DNA of 64,000 bases from Phytohabitans maris (lineage in GTDB: Bacteria > Actinomycetota > Actinomycetes > Mycobacteriales > Micromonosporaceae), in the NCBI RefSeq assembly GCF_031085175.1, contig NZ_JAVHUY010000001.1, forward strand, positions 62,001 to 126,000, written 5' to 3'. The translations under genes and the position numbers were made by a program. Each line of letters begins with the position of its first letter. Position 1 is the first letter of the stretch. The notes below the pieces were generated by a model, which was not told the origin of the DNA, did no database searches, and saw only the letters and a program-made list of their open reading frames with translations. This document shows, piece after piece, positions 49,034-55,913 of this stretch.

Positions 49034-50231
49034 CGGCGTCGCGGTGTCCGGCGTGGGCGCGGTCTCACCCGCCGGACTGGGCGTGCACGCGCTGTGGCGC
49101 GCCATCGAGGACCGCCGGGTGCTCACCGGGCCGGTGACGCGGTACGACCTGTCCGGGTACCCGACCCGGCAGGCCGCCGAGGTGCCGCCCGGCGCGGTCG
49201 CGGCGCTCGACTCGCTGGTACCCCCGCACGAGTCGCTGGCCGCCCGCTACCTGGCCGCCGCGACGCTGGAGGCGCTCGGCGACGCCGGGCTGCCGGCACA
49301 CCGGCGGCGCGGGCGGCTGGGACTGTTCGTGGGCACGGTCATGGGTACCCGGCCGCTGCTCGACCGGGCGATCGGGCGCGGACCGCTCGGCGTGGCCGAC
49401 CGGGCCTGGGCCCGCCCCGACGAGCTGCTCGCCGCCGTACGCCAGGTGGTCACAGTGGACGGTCCGGCGGTGCTGCTGGCGCCGGGCTGCTCGGCCGGCA
49501 ACGAGGCGATCGCCGCCGGCGCCGCGGCGGTGGCCTCCGGCGAGGTGGACGTGGCGGTCTGCGGCGGGGCGGACGAGCTTTCGCTGGAGGTGTTCGCGTT
49601 CTTCACGTCGATGCGGGCGCTCGCCGCCGACGCGATCCGGCCGTTCGACGCGGGGCGCCGGGGCACGATGCCGGGCGAGGGGGCGGCGGTGCTCGTGCTG
49701 GAGCGGGCCGAGCGGGTCGCCGCCCGCGGCCGTAAGCCACTGGCCCGGGTGCTGGCTACCGCGTCCGCCGCCGACGCGCACAACCTGACCCAGCCGCACC
49801 CGGACGGCGCCGGCCTGATCGCCACGATCCAGACCTGCCTCGACCGCGCCCGGGTCGAGCCGGACGACGTCGACTGGGTCTGCGCGCACGGCACCGGAAC
49901 GCCGGCCAACGACGCCGTCGAGGCCCGCGCGGTCGCCAAGGCGCTCGGCGGCCGGCGGCGCCCGGTGCTCTCCTCCGTGAAGGGACAGCTGGGCCACGCG
50001 GAGGGCGCGGCCGCCGCGCTGGAGGCCGTCATCGGGGTACGCGCGCTCGCGTACGACCTCGTGCCCGGCAACGTGACGCTCGTCGAGCCGGACCCGGAGT
50101 GTGCCGGCGTCGACCTGGTCGAGCCGGCCGGCCGGCGGGGGCCGGTGCGCCGGGTGCTGAGCCAGGCGTACGGCTTCGGCGGCGCGGTCTGCACCGTGCT
50201 CCTGGGGAAGGGGAACCCCGATGCCCGCTAG
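49023..50231 (+). CDS. beta-ketoacyl synthase, active (KS-alpha-like)
   Basis: A 402-residue condensing enzyme of the FabF/type II PKS ketosynthase group. The full catalytic set is present: Cys156 in L-A-P-G-C-S-A-G-N, His289 in C-A-H-G-T-G-T-P, Lys320 and His325 in S-S-V-K-G-Q-L-G-H-A. It should perform decarboxylative condensation on ACP-bound substrates. The TTG at 49023 is inferred from frame and overlap with the ACP stop. It overlaps the next gene, a degenerate KS, by 11 bp, the pairing typical of KS-alpha with a chain-length-factor partner. Confidence 0.9.
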   Translation: MDRDGVAVSGVGAVSPAGLGVHALWRAIEDRRVLTGPVTRYDLSGYPTRQAAEVPPGAVAALDSLVPPHESLAARYLAAATLEALGDAGLPAHRRRGRLGLFVGTVMGTRPLLDRAIGRGPLGVADRAWARPDELLAAVRQVVTVDGPAVLLAPGCSAGNEAIAAGAAAVASGEVDVAVCGGADELSLEVFAFFTSMRALAADAIRPFDAGRRGTMPGEGAAVLVLERAERVAARGRKPLARVLATASAADAHNLTQPHPDGAGLIATIQTCLDRARVEPDDVDWVCAHGTGTPANDAVEARAVAKALGGRRRPVLSSVKGQLGHAEGAAAALEAVIGVRALAYDLVPGNVTLVEPDPECAGVDLVEPAGRRGPVRRVLSQAYGFGGAVCTVLLGKGNPDAR

Positions 50232-51372
50232 CGTCACCGTCTGCGGCGCCGGCCTACGCCTGTCCGAAGTGGACGACCTGGCGTCGCTCGCCCGCCGCCT
50301 CCGCTCCGCGCCGGCACCCGCGGAGGTACGCCGGTTCGCCGCGCCGGACACCGTGCTCGCCCCGGTGGAGCGGGAGGTCTACGGCCCGGTCGAGCCCCGG
50401 GTCCCGGCCCGCGCCGGCACTCGCGGCCTGCGCAGCCTCCCACACGAGTCACTGCTGGCCCTGGGCGCCGCCGCCAGCACCCCGGGCAAGCAGGGCCCCG
50501 ACGACACGACGGCGGTGGTCTGGGCGAGCTCCACGGCCGGGCTGCCGGAGTACGCCACAGTCTGCGCCGAGGCGTCCACATTGGAGCCAGGGTTCGTCGC
50601 GCCGGCCCTCGGGCCCGCCTCGGCACACAACGGGCCGGCCGCGACCGTCTCGATCCGGCTCGGCCTCGCCGGCCCCAACCTCACCCTCACCGGCGGGGCC
50701 ACGGCCGGCATCTCGGCGATCGCCGAGGCGATGCGGCTCATCGCGGCCGGCGACGCGAGAGCCGCGCTGGTCGGCGCCTCCGCCACCGTGACGCGGTGGA
50801 GCCTCACCGCCGCCCAGGACCACCTCACGCCCGCCGAGGGCGCCGCCTGCCTCGTGCTGGACCCGGCCGGCGGCTCCGGCATCCAGCTGGGCGAGTGCCA
50901 CCGCACCGACCTCGTCCGCGCGACCGCCCGGGTGATCCAGGCCGCCGCGCGGCCGCAGACCCGCCCGGACGGCCTCGTGGTGTCCACATCGGACTTCGGC
51001 CTCGTGGACGCGCTCGCGTCCGGGCAACCGTTTCCGGTCTGGCACGTCGAGCGGGCGCTCGGCGACCTCGGCGCGGCGGGCGGCTTTCTCGCGGTGGTGG
51101 GTGCCGCCGCGCTCTGCGCCGCCACCGGCCCGCTCGCGGCGCCCCGGCCGCTCCCGGATGCCGGGCTGCTCGCGGGGCCCGGGCTGCTCCCGGATGCCGG
51201 GCTGCTCGCGGGGCCCGGGCTGCTCCCGGATGCCGGGCTGCTCGCGGGGGCCGGGCTGCTCGCGGCGCCCGGTGAGCGAAGCGAGCCCAACCCGATCAGG
51301 CCCACGAAAATCCTCGCCCTCGCGGTCGAGCCGTGCGGGAGCACGGCCAGCTTGGAGGTTTCGTCATCGTGA
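50221..51372 (+). CDS. ketosynthase-like protein without catalytic residues
   Basis: 383 residues with a thiolase-type fold, easily aligned to the neighbouring KS. The nucleophile position reads G-G-A-T-A-G (Ala160 for Cys). The H-G-T-G-T motif is gone (V-S-T-S-D-F-G) and the second His motif reads L-G-D-L-G-A-A-G-G. It therefore cannot condense and probably acts as a chain-length-factor-like partner of the KS. Unlike usual chain-length factors it has no Gln at the nucleophile site and is short in the C-terminal half. Residues ~310-345 are three 12-residue repeats encoded by 36-bp DNA repeats. Its stop overlaps the ligase gene start (GTGA). Confidence 0.8.
   Translation: MPASVTVCGAGLRLSEVDDLASLARRLRSAPAPAEVRRFAAPDTVLAPVEREVYGPVEPRVPARAGTRGLRSLPHESLLALGAAASTPGKQGPDDTTAVVWASSTAGLPEYATVCAEASTLEPGFVAPALGPASAHNGPAATVSIRLGLAGPNLTLTGGATAGISAIAEAMRLIAAGDARAALVGASATVTRWSLTAAQDHLTPAEGAACLVLDPAGGSGIQLGECHRTDLVRATARVIQAAARPQTRPDGLVVSTSDFGLVDALASGQPFPVWHVERALGDLGAAGGFLAVVGAAALCAATGPLAAPRPLPDAGLLAGPGLLPDAGLLAGPGLLPDAGLLAGAGLLAAPGERSEPNPIRPTKILALAVEPCGSTASLEVSSS
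51151..51258 (+). repeat. 36-bp tandem repeat, three units, in the KS-like gene
   Basis: Units begin at 51151, 51187 and 51223 with CTCCCGGATGCCGGGCTGCT, the third differing at one base. Each adds L-P-D-A-G-L-L-A-G-P-G-L. Near identity means recent expansion or contraction. Confidence 0.92.
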
Positions 51373-53528
51373 ACAACAACATCGTCGAGCACCTGCTCTC
51401 CGCTGGTAAGCCCGACGCGACCGCGTACGTGGACGCCGGTGGTCAGGTCACGTACGCCGAGCTGGCCCGGGCGGTGCACGCCTACGCGGCGCGGCTGGAC
51501 GGCTCCGCGTTCCGCCCGGGGAGCAACGCGCTGATCGTCGCCGACGACTCGATCGCGACGGTCGTGGCGATCCTGGGCGTGTGGTGGGCCGGTGGCGTAC
51601 CGGTGCCGGTCAGCCCGATGCTCACCCCGGCCGAGATCGAGTTCATCGCGGGCGACTGCTCGGCCACGTACCTGCACGTGGACGAGCGGGCCGAGGAGCG
51701 GTTCCCCGCCAAGGGTGCCCTCGACCTGCCCCGCGGGCGGGCCGACCGGATGGCCCCGTACGACGGTGAGATCCCGCCCCCCGCGCACCAGGGCGACGGC
51801 GACGTGGTGCTGATCCAGTACACGTCGGGGAGCACCGGCCAGCCCAAGGGCGTGCTGCACACCCGGGCCGGCATCGACGGCGTGCTGAGCGGCTTCGGCC
51901 GGATCCTCGCGCTCTCCCCGGCCGACACCGTGCTCTCCACGGCCAAGCTCTCCTTCGGGTACGGCTTCGGCAACTCGCTGCTCTTCCCGCTCGCCGCCGG
52001 CGCCCGTACCGTCCTCAGCGCCGGCCCGCCGGACGTCTTCCGGGTCGCCGCCACGCTCGCCGCCCACCGCCCGACCGTGCTCTGCTCGGTGCCCCGGGTG
52101 TACGCGGCGCTGCTGGAGCGGATCCGCCACGGCGAGGCGCTCGCGCTCGGCTCGCTGCGGCTGGCCGTCTCGGCCGGCGAGCACCTGCCCGCGCCGATGT
52201 GCGGCGAGTTCGCCAGGGTGTGCAGCGCCCCGCTGGTCAACGGGCTCGGCGCGACCGAGGTGCTGCACATCGTGGTGGCCACCAACGGCAGCCGGCCCGG
52301 CTCGACCGGCATCCCGGTACCCGGTGTGCGGATCACCGTCCGCGACGACCAGGGACAGGTCGTGCCGGACGGTGTCGAGGGGCGGCTGCACGTGGCCGGC
52401 GGCTCGGTCGCGGCCGGCTACCTGGACCGGGCCGACGCCACCGCCCGCACGTTCGCCGACGGCGGGGCGTACACCGGTGACATCGTGCGCCGCGCGGTGG
52501 ACGGCGACCTGGAGTACGTCTGCCGCCGCGACGACCTGATCAACGTGGGCGGCTTCAAGGTGTCGCCGTTCGAGGTGGAGGCCGCCGCCCGCGAGGTGGA
52601 CGGCCTCTCCCAGGTCGCGGTCGTGGGCGCCCGGGACACCAGCGGGCTGGAGCAGGCGGTCGCCTACCTGGTACCGGAGAACGGGGTGGACCGCGCGGTG
52701 CTGCGCACGGCGGCGCGGCAGGCGTTCCGGGACCGGCTGCCGGTCTTCAAGCGGCCGGCCGTCATCGAGGTCGTCGACCAGCTCCCGGTCACCTCGACCG
52801 GCAAGCTGGCCCGCTTCAAGCTGCGTACCGGCGAGGTCAACGTGACGCTGCGGGTGCTGCGCGAGGGGCGGGGAGGTAGGTACAGGCGCACGCTGATCTG
52901 CCTGCCGTACGCGGGCGGTTCGGCCGGCTCGTACACCCGGCTGGCCAAGCACCTGCCGGAGTCGTGGCGGGTGGTGGCCGGCGAGGCGAGCCTGCGTGGC
53001 CCGGTCACCGTGGCCGATGTCGCCGACGCGTGGTGGAAGGCGGTCACCCCGTACCTCTCCGCCGGTACCGTCCTCTTTGGACACAGCCTGGGCGCGCTCG
53101 TCGCCGCCGAGGTCGCCAACCGTGCCGGCGCCGGGCTGGAGCCGGCGCACGTGGTGCTCTCCGCCCCGCCGCTGTCCGGCGCGGCCGCCCGGGCGATCCG
53201 CTCGCAGGACGACGCGCAACTCGTCGCCGACCTCACCCGCAGCGGGCTGATGCCACCCACCACGCTCACCGCGGACGAGGTCGGGCGGCTGCTGCTGCCC
53301 CGCTTCCGGCGCGACCTGTCGCTGGTGCCGGAGGAGTGGACGCCAACGCTGGAGACCCCGGTGCACGTGCTGGTCGGCGCGGAGGACACCCTCTGCACGC
53401 TGCCCGGCGTCGCCGCCCGCCTCCGCCCGTCGATGGTCGCGAGTACGCACGTGGTGGACGGCGGTCATTACTTTGTGGTGACCAACCCGGTGCAGACCGC
53501 TGCCGTGCTGGCTGGCCTCTACCCGTAG
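51369..53528 (+). CDS. acyl/aryl-CoA ligase fused to type II thioesterase
   Basis: A 719-residue two-domain protein. Residues ~1-495 are an AMP-forming ligase close to the benzoate-CoA ligase group: I-Q-Y-T-S-G-S-T-G-Q-P-K-G (149-161), S-F-G-Y-G-F-G-N-S-L, N-G-L-G-A-T-E-V, Y-T-G-D and catalytic Lys479 in T-S-T-G-K-L. Residues ~508-719 are a thioesterase with L-P-Y-A-G-G-S-A, G-H-S-L-G (Ser573) and a late G-G-H-Y-F. No carrier domain lies between them, so the ligase may charge the free ACP or CoA and the thioesterase release or edit. The GTGA overlap couples it to the KS-like gene; last gene of the operon. Confidence 0.88.
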   Translation: MNNNIVEHLLSAGKPDATAYVDAGGQVTYAELARAVHAYAARLDGSAFRPGSNALIVADDSIATVVAILGVWWAGGVPVPVSPMLTPAEIEFIAGDCSATYLHVDERAEERFPAKGALDLPRGRADRMAPYDGEIPPPAHQGDGDVVLIQYTSGSTGQPKGVLHTRAGIDGVLSGFGRILALSPADTVLSTAKLSFGYGFGNSLLFPLAAGARTVLSAGPPDVFRVAATLAAHRPTVLCSVPRVYAALLERIRHGEALALGSLRLAVSAGEHLPAPMCGEFARVCSAPLVNGLGATEVLHIVVATNGSRPGSTGIPVPGVRITVRDDQGQVVPDGVEGRLHVAGGSVAAGYLDRADATARTFADGGAYTGDIVRRAVDGDLEYVCRRDDLINVGGFKVSPFEVEAAAREVDGLSQVAVVGARDTSGLEQAVAYLVPENGVDRAVLRTAARQAFRDRLPVFKRPAVIEVVDQLPVTSTGKLARFKLRTGEVNVTLRVLREGRGGRYRRTLICLPYAGGSAGSYTRLAKHLPESWRVVAGEASLRGPVTVADVADAWWKAVTPYLSAGTVLFGHSLGALVAAEVANRAGAGLEPAHVVLSAPPLSGAAARAIRSQDDAQLVADLTRSGLMPPTTLTADEVGRLLLPRFRRDLSLVPEEWTPTLETPVHVLVGAEDTLCTLPGVAARLRPSMVASTHVVDGGHYFVVTNPVQTAAVLAGLYP

Positions 53529-53880
53529 GCGACGGGACGGGGAGAGGCCCCCCGCCCGTCCGTCGTTGCCGCGGCGGGCGGGCGGGATCCGGGCTCAGCT
53601 GGTGGGTCTCGTGGGTGCGAGGCGAAGCAGCCACAAGACCCACCAGGTGGGCCCTGAGCCGTGAATGGCACGGCCAGATGCCCGGCTTGGGGACCGTGGG
53701 CGAGGGCCCGTGGCGTGGTCTCGCCCACGGTCGCCGCCGGCCGCTCCCGACGGCAAGCCGCTTACGCAGCGACTGGCTCCTCGAACATCGCATCCTGACA
53801 CCCGGAATGCCTCGTGCGAACGGACGACCTGTTATAGCTGCGGATCAGCTATGGACCCTATGGGCACGAGGTGTCGAGAC
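53529..53880. other. 352-bp convergent intergenic region with two large hairpins
   Basis: No gene is supported. A long imperfect hairpin lies at 53592-53660 (CTGGTGGGTCTCGTGG pairing with CCACAAGACCCACCAG, flanked by GGCTCAG/CTGAGCC with a bulge). A perfect one lies at 53693-53731 (ACCGTGGGCGAG / CTCGCCCACGGT). They can terminate both the ligase operon and the two-component operon. The last 130 bp show no structure. Confidence 0.75.
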
Positions 53881-54525
53881 CTAGCCGTTGAGGTACGCGA
53901 GGACCGCGAGCACCCGGCGGTTGTCGTCGTCGGACGGGGGCAGGCCGAGCTTCGTGAAGATGTTGTTGATGTGCTTGCCCACCGCCTTGTCGGTGACGAA
54001 GAGGCGGCTGGCGATCGCGTTGTTGGAGCGCCCCTCGGCCATCAGCCCCAGCACCTCGCGCTCGCGCGGGGTGAGCGCCTTCAGCGGCTCCTCGGCCGAG
54101 CGGCGCGCCAGGAGCTGGCCGACCACCTCCGGGTCGAGCGCGGTGCCGCCGGCCGCCACCCGCTTGACCGCGTCGACGAACTGGCTCACGTGCGAGACGC
54201 GGTCCTTCAGCAGGTAGCCGACGCCGCCGGTGCGGTCGGAGAGCAGCTCGCGGGCGTACAGCTGTTCGACGTGCTGGGACAGCACCAGCACCGGCAGGCC
54301 GGGCACCTGCTCGCGGGCGGCGATCGCGGCCTGGAGCCCTTCGTCGGTGAACGTGGGCGGCAGGCGGACGTCGACCACGGCCACGTCCGGCCGGTGCCGC
54401 AGGAGCGCGGGGAGCAGCGACGGCCCGTTGTCGACCGCCTCGACCACCTCGAAGTCGTACGCGTCGAGCAGCCGGATCAGCCCGTCCCGGAGGAGGGCAA
54501 GGTCTTCGGCGATGACAACTCGCAC
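53881..54525 (-). CDS. NarL-type response regulator
   Basis: A 214-residue regulator. The receiver domain has I-A-E-D near residue 7, the phospho-acceptor Asp52 in V-A-V-V-D-V-R-L-P-P and a conserved Lys in Y-L-L-K-D-R. The LuxR/NarL HTH is L-T-P-R-E-R-E-V-L-G-L-M-A-E-G-R-S-N-N-A-I-A (about 147-170). The start is GTG 54525, inside the kinase gene, giving a 49-bp overlap; no better start exists downstream without cutting the receiver. It pairs with the kinase encoded immediately upstream; the divergent MMPL gene is the likely target. Confidence 0.9.
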   Translation of the reverse strand: MRVVIAEDLALLRDGLIRLLDAYDFEVVEAVDNGPSLLPALLRHRPDVAVVDVRLPPTFTDEGLQAAIAAREQVPGLPVLVLSQHVEQLYARELLSDRTGGVGYLLKDRVSHVSQFVDAVKRVAAGGTALDPEVVGQLLARRSAEEPLKALTPREREVLGLMAEGRSNNAIASRLFVTDKAVGKHINNIFTKLGLPPSDDDNRRVLAVLAYLNG

Positions 54526-55787
54526 GGCAGCTCCATGGTCACGACGGTCGGGCCGCCGGGCGGGCTGCTCACGACGACCGTTCCATCGAATGCTGCCAGG
54601 CGCCGCTCCATCCCGCGCAGGCCGGTGCCGCCCGCGGGGTCGGCGCCGCCGACCCCGTCGTCGCTGACCGTCATGCCCAGGCCGCGCCCGTCGTGCCGGA
54701 CCAGCACCCAGGCGCGGGTGGCGTGGCTGTGCTTGACCACGTTGGCCAGGGCCTCGGCGATCGCGAAGTAGGCGGCCGACTCGACCGGGGCCTGCGGCCG
54801 CCCGCCGAGCTCGACGTCGACCTCGACCGGGATCGGCAGCGTGAGCGCGAGCGCGCGCACGGCGCCGTCGAGCCCGCGCTCGGCCAGCACCGGCGGGTGG
54901 ATGCCGCGCACCAGGTCGCGCAGCTCGGACAGGGCCCGCTCGCTGGCGTCGCGGGCCTCGGCGAGCAGCTTTTGCGCGGCGATCGGGTCGCGGGTGACCA
55001 GGTCTTCGGCCAGGCCCAGGCTCATGCCCAGCGCGACCAGCCGGGCCTGCGCGCCGTCGTGCAGGTCGCGCTCGATGCGGCGCAGCTCGGCCGCCTGCGC
55101 GTCGACGGTCTCCGCCCGGGTACGGGTCAGCACCCGCACCCGCTGGTCGAGCGCTGCCTGGCGGGTGGGGCCGAGCAGCTGCTTGGTGAACCGGTCGTGC
55201 AGCCGCAGCAGCGCCGGCGCGATGGCCAGGCCGAGCGCGAGCACGAGCATGCCCTGGGGGATCGCCGCGATCCCCTCGAGCGGGATGTCGATCAGCCAGC
55301 CGGGGCCGTAGTGGTAGCCGTCGACGAACTGCAGCACGGTCGGCATGACCAGGATGCCCTCGATCCCGTACCCGACCACGGCCGCGGGCAGGATGCCGAG
55401 CGCCAGCGTCAGCGGGGAGCAGAGCAGCCACAGCAGGTCGCGCCAGGTGGCCGGGTCGCCGAGCAGCCAGCGGCAGCGCTGCCAGGCCCCCACCAGGCCG
55501 AACGGCGCCATTGGCGGGCGCGGCTTGTACGGCGCGGGGATCTCGACGCCGGACCACTGGCCGGCCAGCTTGCGCCGCTCGTTGGCGAGCGCGCGGACCG
55601 GGACCATGATCAGCGGCACGAGGAAGAGGCCGGCGCCGAAGAGCGCCAGGAACGAGATCGAGATGATCGACAGGACCAGCAGCACGACGCCGCAGACGTA
55701 GAAGAGCACGCCGATCCAGAACCCCCGCACGCTCGCGGTCAGGCCCTGGCGGATCCAGGCGGTCAGCTCCCCGTTCACCCGATCCAT
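54477..55787 (-). CDS. sensor histidine kinase (HisKA_3 type)
   Basis: A 436-residue membrane kinase. A putative sensor domain with four helices covers about 20-195, with a Trp/Tyr-rich outside loop (D-G-Y-H-Y-G-P-G-W). The HisKA_3 helix R-R-I-E-R-D-L-H-D-G-A-Q-A-R-L holds phospho-His243. The ATPase domain has E-A-L-A-N-V-V-K-H-S (N box) and D-D-G-V-G-G. It senses a membrane or envelope signal. ATG 55785-55787 is the start; the open frame continuing upstream is antisense to the MMPL gene. Its 3' end overlaps the response regulator by 49 bp. Confidence 0.9.
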   Translation of the reverse strand: MDRVNGELTAWIRQGLTASVRGFWIGVLFYVCGVVLLVLSIISISFLALFGAGLFLVPLIMVPVRALANERRKLAGQWSGVEIPAPYKPRPPMAPFGLVGAWQRCRWLLGDPATWRDLLWLLCSPLTLALGILPAAVVGYGIEGILVMPTVLQFVDGYHYGPGWLIDIPLEGIAAIPQGMLVLALGLAIAPALLRLHDRFTKQLLGPTRQAALDQRVRVLTRTRAETVDAQAAELRRIERDLHDGAQARLVALGMSLGLAEDLVTRDPIAAQKLLAEARDASERALSELRDLVRGIHPPVLAERGLDGAVRALALTLPIPVEVDVELGGRPQAPVESAAYFAIAEALANVVKHSHATRAWVLVRHDGRGLGMTVSDDGVGGADPAGGTGLRGMERRLAAFDGTVVVSSPPGGPTVVTMELPCELSSPKTLPSSGTG

Positions 55788-55913
55788 TCTGGCCGACCCG
55801 GCGGCCGCTGCCGGTAGGGCTAGCCCCACCCGCCTCGGGGTGCTGTGACCAGTGTCCGGATCCCACGCCCGCCGAAGGATCGAAGGCGACAGTCTCCGAG
55901 GGAGGAACCCAAG

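Noticed and set aside
50379-53468. Minus-strand open frame of about 1030 codons across the KS-like and ligase genes
   Set aside because: It is antisense to genes with intact catalytic motifs, has no recognisable domain and unnatural composition.
48779-53528. Complete aromatic type II polyketide cluster
   Set aside because: No ketoreductase, aromatase/cyclase or tailoring gene lies nearby, and the KS partner does not show the usual chain-length-factor signature.
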